Origin: Diatrype stigma
Lineage: Eukaryota; Ascomycota; Sordariomycetes; Xylariales; Diatrypaceae
DNA length: 64,000 nt
Direction: 5' to 3'
Assembly (NCBI GenBank): GCA_022225965.2
Contig: JAKJXP020000071.1
Coordinates: 182,746 to 246,745 of the forward strand
The notes beneath the pieces are model-generated. The model made no database searches, was not told the DNA's origin, and saw nothing but the letters and a program-made list of their open reading frames with translations. A program made the position numbers and the translations under genes. Position 1 is the stretch's first letter. The number at the start of each line of letters is the position of its first letter. Of the stretch, positions 33,947-45,301 are shown one piece after another.

Positions 33947-35348
33947 ATGCATCAAACAATACCCTCCGATTTCTTCAACTTCGAGTATGTGCGCGTGCTG
34001 GGCATGGCAGGCGTCCACGGCGCCGACGTAGGCGAGTGTCTGGAGGCCGCGGCAATAATCAAGGCTAACGACCCCGAGAGCTGGTATCACGCCTGGACAC
34101 GCGCCGCCGAGACTGCTGAGACCGCTGCTGCGCAGGCGCTGTCGGATGGCGATCGTGAGGGTGCGCGCTGGGCACTGTTGCGGGCGAGCAACTATCGCCG
34201 CGCTAGCGAGTTGTAGGCGCCCCTTTACCTGCCCCTTTACCGGCCTCATTTACCTGCCCACCTCCCCTTTTCTCTCCTATGCGAGGTATTCCCGCCTTTT
34301 GAACAAAGTGAGTACTGAAGTGCTGATACTTATTTGGTAACTTAGCATGCTTCACGTAGCACCTGAGGACCCGCGCCTCCTCCCGATCATGGAGAAATGT
34401 GTATCTAACTTCTCGAGCGCGACCAAACTCTTCGACAGCCACGTCGAGCCTCTTTCCATCCCTTACGGAACCGCCAAACTCCCAGGCTACCTCTATTTCC
34501 CCGATAAACAGAAAACTTCCGGAATTAGCCCCGCCGGCAAGGTCCCTGTCGTCATTAATACGAACGGCTTCGACTCGGTGCAGGAGGAGTTGTACTTCTT
34601 CACAGCCTCTGGCGCCATAACTCGTGGATACGCATGTCTCACTTTTGACGGCCCGGGCCAGGGAATCGTCCTGCGGCGAGATGGGCTATGTCTCCGGCCT
34701 GACTGGGAGGTTGTCATCGCCGCTGTGCTAGATCACCTATACCTTCTTGCCGAGAAACACACAGAGTGGAACCTCGACTTATCCTGCGTCGCGCTGACTG
34801 GAGCGGCGATGGGTGGGTATTTAGCCTTAAGAGGGGCCACCGATGAAAGGATCAAAGCATGTATTTCCGTAGACGGGTTCTACGACTTCAGCGAACAAGT
34901 CAGGGACCGCACGCCCCTAATCATGAGGTATCTGTCGGACGGGGTAGCAAACACCGTCATAAACTGGGCGTCGAGGTTCAACATGCAGAACAGGTTCGAG
35001 TTCGGACACAACAGGCTCGCTTTCGGGACCGGGTCCTGCGTCGAGTCATTACGGCGAGTGTCGAAGCTCACGCTGGAACCGGAGGGCGAAACCCCTATTT
35101 GTAGTCGCATCAGGTGTCCTACGCTTGTTACCGCAGCAAGGGACTCGATTTATCGTGTTGAAAGCAAGAGGATCTTTGATGCGCTTACACGGCTGGAGGA
35201 GGGGGCGGGTGAGAAAGAACTCTGGGATCCCGAGACGCCTGCTCAAGGCAGTTTGCAGGCTAAAGCAGGCGCGATCCCCTATTTTCATACCAAGACCTTT
35301 GGCTGGTTAGATCAAACTTTCGGTATTAAGCGAACACCCTTGGAATAG
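33947..35348 (+). CDS. Alpha/beta-hydrolase-fold protein (FrsA/dienelactone-hydrolase-like), probable pseudo-hydrolase
   Basis: Two exons (33947-34212, 34346-35348) give 422 residues. The donor TT|GTAGGC overlaps an apparent stop and joins RRASEF to MLHVAPEDPR. The N-terminal cap (DFFNFEYVRVLGMAGVHGAD; ASNYRRASEF) and the core (VPVVINTNGFDS, FDGPGQG, ERIKACISVDGFYDF, HTKTFGWLDQTFG) match hydrolases in many fungal PKS-NRPS clusters. The nucleophile elbow should read G-x-S-x-G-G-Y but reads TGAAMGGY, so the Ser is Ala (A243, codon GCG at 34806). Where relatives have His before Gln (HCQ), this has S391 (GSLQ). D355 may be the acid. Ordinary ester hydrolysis by Ser is therefore unlikely; a binding, scaffold or non-hydrolytic role is inferred. 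The frame is intact over 1.27 kb of coding sequence, so it is not an obvious pseudogene. Confidence 0.82.
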
Positions 35349-35703
35349 ATAATATATACATCACTTCGACCTTAAACTGTATAGGGTCGATCTTTTGTTC
35401 AAGTCGGAAGCGTATCATTTGGGGCTTTTGCGACGGTGCCTTGGGCGAGTTGAAGCAACCGTTCAGATCCATGCACTGTCATGCCATGGGTATTACAGCC
35501 AGCTCTTAAGGGATGATTACTTAGTAGAATAAACAATGCTACCTTTGCGACATTCCGACAACAGCGTCGAGGTTGCTTACTTCCTCACGGGCCATAGCGA
35601 CATCAGGATATCTCTAGTCAGGTTGATGTTTCGTAGGTAGTCTTCACCAAACTATTTGCGTTATTTCAATATATTGAACCAATATATCGAAGTACAAGCT
35701 AAA
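35349..35703. other. Convergent 3' region between the hydrolase and 7TM genes
   Basis: No gene seen. Both neighbours end here. Confidence 0.5.
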
Positions 35704-37184
35704 CTACTGACGGTAAGTCCTTGGTATGGGCTTGAATAACGTTTGCTCTTCGTCAGACACGCGCATCCAGCCACCACCCGTATTCACATGCCTCGTGAGC
35801 TCAATGTCATCCGTGACGGTGATTGACAGGTCTTTAAGGGGGGGCGCTCGATCTACTGAGATTGCGCGGCCCGTCAACACGTTCACATCGTAATCACCGT
35901 GTCTATGACCTAGTCGCTCAATATCATGCCGGCGCCTGGACCTCCGATCGCTATCCCATCCCCGGGAAATATCGTTCCTTTTTCCTTGCGCCCACTTGAG
36001 CAACGGCCCGTAAATGGGGATCGAGGCTGCCAAAGTTCCGACTGTGATCTCAGTGGCTGAGAGCATCGCTGAGGTCACTTGTTCCCCTATGATTCTGTTA
36101 GTTCTTTCACTTCTTGCCTGGAGGGGGCGGCAGCTTACAGCCCACGTCTCCTGTGCTGGGGCGTAACCAGTAAGGGAGGCGCACTATGCTGACGAGACAG
36201 ACACTAGAAAAAGTAAGCTAAGTGCTACAAAGTGGTTATACTACGAGCATGACCGGATGTGCGTAACGAGAAGCGAAGTGTTTTCTTACCAGCCACCCAC
36301 GATGAAGCTAAAGAGAACGATGTTCCTCTTTCGGCGTGGTATTTGAAGCCTCATCACCAGCGGTATTGGCATGAAGAGTATGATTATGTCCGTTATGATG
36401 TGGCTACTTGTTACAACCACTCCGAGAGTGCCAAGAGGAATGCAGCGGCCATCGATGCTCGAATCCCACTACAACACCCTAGGTCAGCAACACGATCCCT
36501 TAGAAAGGGGCTAGATCGAATTCGCAACAGCATTACCAGTTTTTGGATCGGGATGCACAAGGAGACCCCGGCAATGAGTGCGGCACATGTCCAAATGATC
36601 GAGAAAACAGCTACTGCCCACAGAGCACAGCGGAACCGTTTCGAGGGGAAAATCGAGTAAAACAGGGCAAGAATACTGAGTTTAAGGGTCCCCATTGCAA
36701 CTGGATGGAGCGCGTTCCCAATCAGCAACATCTATGGACTGGCATTAGCTATGCCACATATGCAATTTCGCGCGTGAGAAAGACCGCGTCAGAAAGGGGC
36801 CTTATTTCCGATCCATACTTACAATCAACAGCGTGCGCACATCTTCAACAACAACTATATGCCTCCCGCCGCCGTATCTCGTGCTCACCACCAGAGACAC
36901 CGTGAACGCTAGAAGAGTAAACTGTTTTATCAAATCAGCCTTTTCACCTGTCAAGCTTATATTCTGCAGCGAACGAAACGCACCCATGTGGCAAGGATGA
37001 GCCAGTCGCTCAAGTTTAATCGGAGCTTGCCGAACATAACATGTCGACAATAGAGTCGCAGCGCGACAAACGTCGTAGAGAGTATAGCACAGACAGTCAT
37101 GCACCCAATAATTCCTGGTACTCGAGATTCCCCAACATGTGCCTGCATGTAGGCCAACTTCTCAGAAGAAAAGGTGGCGTCCAT
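35704..37184 (-). CDS. Pth11-like / rhodopsin-domain 7TM integral membrane protein
   Basis: A seven-helix membrane protein of the fungal SAT4/Pth11-like family, with roles in surface or nutrient sensing in some fungi and often found in metabolite clusters with unknown role. Six exons (36984-37184, 36823-36921, 36537-36731, 36290-36468, 36139-36203, 35704-36086) join in phase to 373 residues. Family features include ALRLYCRHVM...LNLSDWLILATW, FTVSLVVSTRYGGGRHI, AMGTLKLSILALFYSIFP, then WDSSIDGRCIPLGTLGVV after the third intron, and the last helix VTSAMLSATEITVGTLAASIP. The tail is cytosolic and charged. There is no N-terminal CFEM domain. The open frames are broken and it could be mistaken for a pseudogene, but all five introns have proper GT-AG ends. 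Confidence 0.83.
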
Positions 37185-37867
37185 TGTGTATGAGATTCAG
37201 CACCTCACTTACTGTGTTAGCGGGGGTTCAGCACGCCTTTCCGTACGGGTAAGGCTAACAAGGGCAAGGCATTCGCTACTGAACAGAGGGAGAGAAGGCG
37301 GCATTTCTGAATCAGTTGCTCGTTTAATACCTGCTATCTAAGTATACTAGGCAGATGCGTAATCCAGAGACCAAGACGAGATATGCTATCCAGCCTTGTA
37401 GGTTGTAGTTAGATGTCGAATGGTGGGTGTTCATCATGTTGGCCTTGAATTCTGCGTGGGATGTGTCCTAGTAATGTAACGTCGGCCTTTCGAAAGGGGC
37501 AATGACCCCAAGTTTTACCCGGTATACTTGTATATAAAGGTCAAATGTCTATCACTATTGCGAATTCAATGACGGAGGGGGCAGAGTATAAGAAAACGAC
37601 CCGACAACGCACCGACAGCGGCTTTGATTACCGAAAACAGTAGCTGGCATATTGGTGCATACATCGTGCCGCACATGCTTTGGTTACTGCATGTTTTCTC
37701 CCCTTCACGGTTTCTTCTACATTAGATAAGAAGAAGGCTGTGGCCTCAATGATCTTGGCGGTGTTACCTAGAGGCATCCTGTCGCATCACAAAAACGGAA
37801 AAGGTTATTGCTCTAGTGGCAACAACGCTATATATTCTCACCATCCTTCGATGCAGGTTGCCGGGCT
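37185..37867. other. Intergenic region between the 7TM and GST genes
   Basis: Both neighbours read leftward, so this holds the 7TM promoter and the GST 3' end. No gene seen. Confidence 0.45.
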
Positions 37868-38801
37868 CTACAGGTCCTGCATAAGCCTGCTCCGCAGCTC
37901 CATAGCCTTACGCCATGAAGGCAAAGAGACCATTCGCTCGTGCCACGCTTTCATATTCGGGTGGTCTTTGAACTGCTCGACGTCGTCCGCCCATCCTAGG
38001 ATTATCGGTACAGCTGCGTTGTAAGGGACAAAGGCAAGATCCGCATAGGTCATCCGATCACCCACCAACCACTGCTTCCCCTCCAAGGCTACATCTAGGA
38101 CTCCCAGTACTCGCGTCATTTCCTTCTGGTAGCGCTCGAGAGCTGACGGCACCTTTTCGGGATGCAGGAACTGGAACCTGTGCCGGGTGTAAGCGTGGCC
38201 TGTCGTATAGGTGGGGTCAAGGTTGCTCACCATGAAGCCTGTCCGAAATAAGGCCCTTGCCCGCTGACTTGGAAGTGCAGCCACTGATTGATGTGGTGCT
38301 TCTCCTTGCCTGATAGGTAGCTCAATCTACCATCTTTATCGTACTCCTCGGCAAGGTACGTCAAGATCGCGCCGGATTCCCAAAGCACAAGGTCAGTGTT
38401 CGGATCCTTGATGGCTAAATGATGTCAGCATGTCAGGATGAATGCCAAGAGAGTGAGGAGCAAGTAAGGTTACGGGAAGCTAAGGGTGATGACTGGGGGT
38501 CATTTACCAGGAACGCGGCCATTTGGGTTGAGATCTGTGAACGGTTTCTTCTTCACATCGGCGAGTCTGATCTGCTTGACCTCGTATGGAATATGAAGTT
38601 CCTCAAGGAACATCACAACCTGCAATGTAGTACTTAATGTAATGCTCGGGCCTTTGAAAGAACAGACTACTCACCTTCCAAGGGTTGGGGCCCTCGGCTG
38701 GGGAAGTCAGCATGGGGTGTTGGTAGCACATGTAACTACTCGGAATCCAACTAGGTGTGGTAATACTTACGTGAGAGCCAGATCTCAATTGGCTTGGTCA
38801 T
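37868..38801 (-). CDS. Glutathione S-transferase (Ure2p/Gst-like)
   Basis: A soluble glutathione transferase. Five exons (38771-38801, 38675-38697, 38508-38619, 38231-38414, 37868-38177) give 219 residues; the first two are only 31 and 23 bases. The N-terminal thioredoxin-like domain has SPEGPNPWKV, NPNGRVPAIKD and the glutathione-binding LWESGAILTYLAEEYD. The C-terminal helical domain has HHINQWLHFQVSGQGPYFGQASWF, then WLVGDRMTYADLAFVPYN. This is the fungal Ure2-like class. In a metabolite cluster it may detoxify or conjugate a reactive intermediate or product, or just lie within the borders. There is no targeting signal. The model is well supported by family alignment across every junction. 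Confidence 0.87.
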
Positions 38802-39583
38802 TCTGCAATCCCTGGTCGCTATGACTTTGAGTGGTTGAAATATAAGGCTTCAGGAATTGACATTGAGGATGGCGACTTGTGCAGTACTTATGGACGCAGT
38901 CAGGAGGCACTGTCTGCATTGAGGTCCCTTTCACACCCTCCACCCGGTACAGTTACATCTCCCTATCGGTTGGAATGGCGAGATAGAGCACGCCAAGGCG
39001 GAGGCGGGCAATATCATCTACCAGTCCCATGTAATGCTGTGTAATGCTGAAAGAACCCTCCGAACCCCGAGAAAATGGTAGACATCGTATCGGTGATACT
39101 TAAGCTGTCCGGCAAGGCTCAGGGTACGGTGTATGCTGCTGATAGTTAGCTTGTATTATTTTCTTTATGTCGATGAAGGCTGTATAAGACAATGTCCATT
39201 GCTTGATGGGTACTTGTTCGTACCGCTGAGAGATAACGACCATGTATGTTTATTGTTTGTAATCTTGATGATATCATTGATAATAATAACCCCCTGTAGC
39301 TTTGCCCTTACATCTTGTTCAGCATATCTTGGTTGATATTGCTCGAGTCATCACGGGAAGAATAACCTGTCGTAATTCAAGAAAAGCACATAGTTGCTGT
39401 CTTCGATCCTCCGGTCCCGGATTCACCAAAGAAAAAGCCTCAGTTACACGATCATAACGGCTACTACCTAGCTTCCTATCGAGCCATCCAAATAAAGCTA
39501 TCAACTTCCTTAAGGGATATATGAGCATTGCGCAGGACACTCAATTAGCCCGAAAACCATGCCATCCCTCATGTGTTACCTAG
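38802..39583. other. Intergenic region between GST and the DUF1772 gene
   Basis: No supported gene; the small frames here show no family features. It should hold the GST promoter and the 3' end of the DUF1772 gene. Confidence 0.45.
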
Positions 39584-40063
39584 CTACTGAGGTGAGAGCG
39601 TCTTGGTAGCAGCTACTACGCAACAGATCCAGCTTCCGAGATCAACGGTCAAGGCGCGGGTAGTGTGAATCCTCAACCATTTCTGGAGCGTGGCAGTACC
39701 ACTATCCACATCCTTCTTAGGATCTTGCAGTCTCTTGATGGTGGGCATGATGGTAGGCGCGAAGGGGAGGTGCGCAATCGCCAAGACGGCACCGGCGAGA
39801 TACCAGTTGTAAGTACCTTTTGCAAGAAGGATATCGGACTGCGTAGCCATGAGAGTGAAGGATGCTCCCGCCGTAGTGCCGATTCCTGCGAACACGACGA
39901 CGACGGCCTGGGGAAAAAATGATTTCCAGTAGGAAGACTGGAGCCGGTTGCCGTGGGGCTGGACATCCTTCTTCAGGAACAGTCTGAGAAAGACGAACTG
40001 GTCCCAAGCAAAGAAGAGCGAGCAGGTGGAGGAGATGGCGGGAACTAGGTAAAGAAGCGACAT
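39584..40063 (-). CDS. DUF1772 (anthrone oxygenase-like) small membrane protein
   Basis: A single exon of 159 residues with about four hydrophobic segments (LYLVPAISSTCSLFFAWDQF; AVVVVFAGIGTTAGASFTLM; YLAGAVLAIAHLPFAPTIMP; the C-terminal LGSWICCVVAATKTL). The second segment, the polar W-x-x-F-F-P region and the long amphipathic linker (RLQDPKKDVDSGTATLQKWLRIH) fit the DUF1772 family. The best-known members are small anthrone oxygenases of aromatic polyketide pathways (HypC type), but most members have no known function. Its presence beside a PKS-NRPS is unusual. It could oxidise the product or act in the membrane in an unrelated way; no catalytic residue can be pointed out. Confidence 0.78.
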   Translation of the reverse strand: MSLLYLVPAISSTCSLFFAWDQFVFLRLFLKKDVQPHGNRLQSSYWKSFFPQAVVVVFAGIGTTAGASFTLMATQSDILLAKGTYNWYLAGAVLAIAHLPFAPTIMPTIKRLQDPKKDVDSGTATLQKWLRIHTTRALTVDLGSWICCVVAATKTLSPQ

Positions 40064-40831
40064 TGTATCCGAGGCTGACTGTATTGCTGCTGTATTCCAA
40101 AAGAAGATAGAAGTCGCGAGGCTGGTTTATTTCTAGGCAATTTGTGACAAGTTGCGGGCTATGAATGTGGCACGCCTGAATGTTCTGGCGTACATATATA
40201 TATACTAGGAAATGTGTGAGCTTCGCTGTGAGTTGGGTACGAGGTATAAAGCTGAATGGTAAGTACAAGGTCGCTACGATAGTTATCACATATCACATGG
40301 GCTTGCGCCAAAGAGAGAGAGGCGTGCACATGAAAATGTACCTACCGACAAGGCTCGCACATCACAGCAACTTGCATGAATAACCAAACACGATCGGTTC
40401 TAACCCTTCTGAGTCGCTTCGACCCTGGAAATAATGCAAGGGAGATACTTGCATATGACAGCTACCTATCGGAAGGGGCCGAGAAGCTGCGGGGGTAAAG
40501 CCCTAACTCCCCCCCCCCCCCTACTAACTAGGTACTAAGTACTATTTTCAGAGTAAACCACCTAACCCCTCTGCCCCCTAGTTACGCCATATATGTAGTC
40601 ATATGACCTGATCAATATGCTGTATACGCTGACTGCATCCCTCACCTGGCAGAGGACAGCCGTAGTAACATAAGTATCTTATCTGTACAGTCTAGGTATG
40701 AATGCATGAGTTCAAAGTCGATGTATCACATTTATTCATATTTATTCGTATCTGCGCAATGCTTTACAGTCTACGGTAACTCTGAAGATCGTTTTTAGCC
40801 CCATCCTTCATGCTCTCAAATCCGTGTGACG
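40064..40831. other. Intergenic region between DUF1772 and the pathway regulator
   Basis: Contains a run of 13 C (40509-40521) and short TAGGTACTAAGTAC-like repeats. No gene seen. It holds the DUF1772 promoter and the regulator's 3' end. Confidence 0.5.
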
Positions 40832-42053
40832 TCATATCTCATCTCTTCTGCGAATCGCAGTCTTGATACTCCTGATTGATGAATGGAGGCGTGTCTGCTT
40901 GCCTACAAGACCTTCAAACAGGATCCTAGTAGTTCCCAGCCCCGCGTGCAGTTCCCAGTTAGCTTCACCTTGGGCGGTTCGTCCCGACCGTTGGGGTGTC
41001 GCCGAGCTGGACGATGTTGCGGGAGTAGTTGGGGCTGTCTCATCATCAAGCTTGCCGAGAAGCCGCCGTTGGCTACGATTCAGCCTTTCCAATAGGTGAT
41101 AGATTAGTTCAACAGTCATGGTGACTTGTGCATTAGATAAAGGGGCTGAATTCAAGTCGCTTAGGAGTATGTTTGGCCCTTCCATCTCTTGGCATTGTTG
41201 GTTTGTCGGCATGAATAGCTCACACTGCGCTCCTATCTGTCGATGGAGGGACGCACAGACATGAGTAAAAACATCGATCAATCGATCATAGCATGAAAGC
41301 AACATCAGTATGATGCTAGTATCTATGATGCTCACAGTTGGCGTGCTAGATGAAAAGGGATTGTGGCCGGTAGGCGGGGCGTTCTGCTGCATGCCATTTA
41401 CAACAAGACTTTGTAGGCTCTCCGCCCCCCCGCGAGATGGGTGCTCGATACGCTCGGAGATCTTGATGAACTTTCGGGTCATCTCAATAAGTTCTTCCGA
41501 CGATGGTGATCCCTGTCGCCCTGAGGCGGGCGTGATAACCCGGTAAACGCATAGATTAAGGGCCGCCAGATCTTGAATGTTCGCCTCGGTTTGGTCTGGT
41601 ATCATTGGGGCACCTAGAAGTCCATTGTCGTTCTGCATGCTTTCATACCCAGCAGGCGCATTTGCTGTTGATATATGCGGTTCGTCTAGTTCGAAGTCGA
41701 AGTATCCTGGTGTTGGCAGCCAGTGAGTGTTCGTCTGAGTGTCGGACAAGACATCGACGTTCAGAGACCCATCCCCGGCTCTATCGTGGGTCCGTGACTG
41801 TTCTCCGGACCGTCCTTTGGACGTGTTCCCTTTTCTGGAAATCATAGGGCGGCCGCTGCGCTGCTGAGCTGTGTGACGCCGCACTGCTCAGCATTTTCAT
41901 CTAGAACAAGGAGCAGGATTGCTTACGGTTAAAAACACAGACTGCCCCCGCTTTCCAACATCGTATACAATCGTCTGATCCGAACTGCTCTGAGTTTCTT
42001 CTACACCTAACTTTGAGCTCTCTACAACGGTCGCAGGTTTGCCTCAAAGGCAT
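40832..42053 (-). CDS. Zn2Cys6 transcription factor, AflR-like pathway regulator
   Basis: The probable pathway-specific activator of the cluster. Exon 1 (41927-42053) encodes the zinc cluster: C7, C10, C17, C29, C32 and C39. The loop between the third and fourth Cys is 11 residues, longer than the common 5-9. Exon 2 (40832-41883) completes 392 residues. After a polar linker comes an AflR-type C-terminal domain (SIIDTSIILMLLSCYDRLIDVFTHVCASLHRQIG; then VTMTVELIYHLLERLNRSQRRLL). Hydrophobic helices in this region are typical of regulators embedded in metabolite clusters, which often lack the longer MHR domain. It is divergent from the saccharopine-dehydrogenase-like gene. The exon joint (donor GTAAGC, acceptor GAGCAG) restores the frame. 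Confidence 0.85.
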
Positions 42054-42916
42054 GGTAATGTTCGGGGAAGCGTGTGACATTGGACCTGCCCATCAGAGCT
42101 ACTCCACTCGCGGCATGATTTACTGGAAAAAATAATGTGCAATGCATTGCGGTACCCGAGTCGTGGTCGTGTGAAATAAATCTGGCCGACAGCGACATGA
42201 GGGTGTTTCGGGTAGCAGTCACTCTGCAACAGTCTAGGAACACCAACCTGTATGTATTCGGAGCCTGCAGGTGTTCTGGTCGTAAGTGTGGCGTTTCACT
42301 TGCAGGGGTTCGTGGAATATTTCGTTATTCTGGAGTAAAGACGTGCGATCTCTTAAGTTGCTGACAGCCTATGAACCTTGGAAATGTAAGACAGTAAGAA
42401 CAGCGTGAACAGGTAATTATCAATCATCAAGCTAGCCAGCCCCTTTTCAGTATGGTGCCATCTGGGGACGAGAGACACATTCCCATGATGCTACATACGA
42501 GATCAACAGATAACCCGAAGTAAGCAAGGCTGGCAGATCAGCACGCCAGAGCCGGCTTGCTTACATGCTTCGTAGTACATGGCTTTATTCTGTGGGCCTG
42601 GGTTACAGGACCAAAGGCAGCTACAGACCCAGCCATGTGCACCTCAAACCAACAAGTTGCAACAACGGAGGGACGGGACATACTTATATGTATGTCGCAC
42701 AGCCAAGAAGTCTCGGCGCAGACAGTCCGAGTAAGATATCATGTGTCGGGAGAAATGCAACTTGACTCTGGCTCCCCCGCCCACTTAGTTTATTGACTGG
42801 TTAATCTTCCTCACTACGGCTGCAAGACTCGCTTTCTTATTGATCACCCTTGTCCTCGTTGCCAACTACTGTCTTTCTCCCTACAGGTCGTGGTTCTCAC
42901 ACATGCAGCTAACTTT
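42054..42916. other. Divergent promoter region (regulator / reductase)
   Basis: Two cluster genes read outward from this 863-base region. No gene seen. It is a natural place to look for binding sites of the cluster regulator. Confidence 0.5.
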
Positions 42917-44436
42917 ATGATGGCCCCCATCAACAGCTCTCGACCATATGACCTCCTCTTGCTCGGGGCTTCAGGTTATACAGGCAGATTTACCGCAGAG
43001 CACATCGCCGGCCACCTACCAACGGACCTGAGATGGGCGATCGCGGGTAGGTCGATGCCTAGGCTTGAAGAGCTAGCCAAGAAACTCGAGAATCAGTTCC
43101 CGGACAGACTTCAACCAGGTAAACCCTTTGGATTCATGATCCATGTACTTGAGTCGAATTCATAGCGAGGTAACTGTTGTCTAACCCTAGCGAACCAGAG
43201 ATCGAAGTGAGTTCGGTACAGGATGCTGCTCAGGTGGCCGCGGTTGTCAAGAAGTCCCGGGTATGTATAAGCGCCGTCATGTACAGCGAGGCTGGAGAGA
43301 CGGTCGTCCAGGCCTGCGCCGAAAACGGCTGTGACTACGTCGACTGGTGAGTAAGACGTAGCGCTTGCGTTGATTCGCACTTCGTGTCTCTATACTGACT
43401 ATACTGACATTGCCATTACGAATCCTCCAGTGCTGCAGTACCACCGCTTCTCAAAACTTGGATCAAGAATTATGACCAGACGGCACGAAGAAACGGCGTT
43501 GCAGTAAGTATTATCACTATGTAGGCCCAGGCTTTGCCAACTGACTACTGCAAAGCTCATCCACGGTGCCGGGGCCTTGGCCCTTCCCATGGACGTCATG
43601 GTTGGCGCTGCTGCGCGAGCCATTGCTACCCGTTGGGGGGCCAAAACTAGGGATGTCACTTTCTGCCTTGAAGAGCTAGAGTAAGTCACACGATAGCCCC
43701 ACTGCCCATATGAACTGGCTTCTTACGTATCGAATACAGCACAAACTTGAGTTCCGGTACCGTTCGAACCATTCTTAGCCAGGCCGCACTGGGACCTAAG
43801 GTGATCCAAAAGGCGCAAGAACCATCCGCGCTGTCACCCATCAACCACACAGCTGGAGACGTCGCCAAGTCAGGCGTGTATCGCGACCCTGTGCTCGGAC
43901 ATCTATCCAATTCCTCAGTGTCGGCCGACCAGAACCGCGCCTTCATATACAGATCCTGGGGTCTGCTTGAGGGTATAGATAAGGGATACGGTCCTAACTT
44001 CACCTACAATGAATACAATAGGGTTAATTCTACCTTGGCCGGCGTAGTCTTGCTCCTACAATTCTATGCCATCAACTTCATTATCGGACTGGCCAGGTTC
44101 GGTCCTATTCGAAATTACCTCCTCAAACACGCGCCCACCCCTGGGGCTGGCCCTACTGACGAGATAGCGCGGTCGTCCAAGGTCGGTATGGAGCTGCTCG
44201 CCAAACCAGACATAACTGCCCCAGGCAAGTTCGTGAATATGAAGTTCTCGTGGGCTGGTGGCCACTACCCACTCACGGCCATGCTCATGTCACAGACGGC
44301 CGCCTCGCTTATTTACCATAGGGAACTTGAGGGTGGCATCAAGGGCGGTTGCCTCACGCCTGCCATCCTTGGAAATGACCTGCTTGAGAGAATTGGTCAA
44401 GCCGGCGCGCAGGTTACCACTGTCTTCAGTGATTAA
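42917..44436 (+). CDS. Saccharopine dehydrogenase-like reductase (trans-acting enoyl reductase family)
   Basis: A member of the family that includes saccharopine reductase and the mycobacterial trans-acting enoyl reductase. Five exons (42917-43118, 43199-43346, 43431-43503, 43556-43680, 43740-44436) give 414 residues. The N-terminal Rossmann fold has LLLGASGYTGRFTAEHI and later WAIAGRSMPRLEELAKKL. The core has VCISAVMYSEAGETVVQACAENGCDYVD. A hydrophobic stretch at about residues 300-320 (STLAGVVLLLQFYAINFIIG) suggests membrane association, as in other eukaryotic members of this family. Two Met codons start the frame; the first is used. The reaction is unknown. Enoyl reduction is possible, but a LovC-type reductase also sits in the cluster and is the better candidate. 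Confidence 0.83.
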
Positions 44437-45301
44437 CTTCACTATTCAGGCTAGCATTAGCCCATGGCCACGCTTAAACCCATTGGGGCTTTGTCATAGA
44501 GCACTGCTAGGTCTCTGAAGTCTGCGAAGTAAAATAGGGGTTTTGCATCAGGCGGACGCTCTCCAAACAAAAACCAACTCGGTAGAGAGCGTATCGAACC
44601 GCTAGATGTGTGCCCAACGTAGTTAGCTGAGATATAGTCAACCCGTTTATTTCTTTTCCATTTATTATAGACTAGGCTTTGACATGGCTTGGCTACCTCA
44701 CTCGTAGTTTAGCCAATCTCATTTAGGCACCGGACCAACTTGGTATTTAGTTGGGCATGTCTATATATTTTTTGAACCCAGAGTCAATCTAACATACCAG
44801 TAGTACGCGATAACACTAATAGTCGGAACGTGCTCTACTGACTATTAAGGGCTTATCTTCACTAGAAGTCACAAATGCCCTTGCGAGCGCTACAAGTCGA
44901 TTTTGGCCAGGACCCCCACAAAGCCCCTGGCGACGTCTAGGGATAGAAAAGCCTATCAGTTCGTCCCAGTGGCGCTGATTTGCTCAAATATACGCCCAGA
45001 GATCTACAGCGAGTAAGCTCGGGGGGTACAAGTAGTAACATGCATTCCCTCCGAAGTTGTGAAGTTAGGTAGCTGTACATAATTTCGACATATTACAAGT
45101 CGCATAAGCACTGCAACCCGCCCGGCAGAATACCAGCCTGAGCTATTAGTCATAACATTGGTTCCTCGAAGAATTGCTGCTCAACCACTTTGGAACCTGT
45201 CATGAAGCTGTCTTTACGTAGTTCGTCCTCCTTTCAATCCCTATTTCCGCGCCTATCTACCGATTCCTCGCTTACCTTCTGCAGAAGATACTACCTCAGC
45301 G
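44437..45301. other. Intergenic region between the reductase and MFS genes
   Basis: No gene seen. It should hold the MFS promoter at its right end. Confidence 0.45.

Noticed and set aside
35704..37184. Pseudogene call for the 7TM protein because its open frames are broken
   Set aside because: Five GT-AG introns restore a complete, family-typical protein in phase.
38835..39540. Small ORFs between GST and DUF1772
   Set aside because: Short, without family features or consistent splice partners.
40509..40521. C13 homopolymer
   Set aside because: A simple run, prone to sequencing error, in non-coding DNA. No function suggested.
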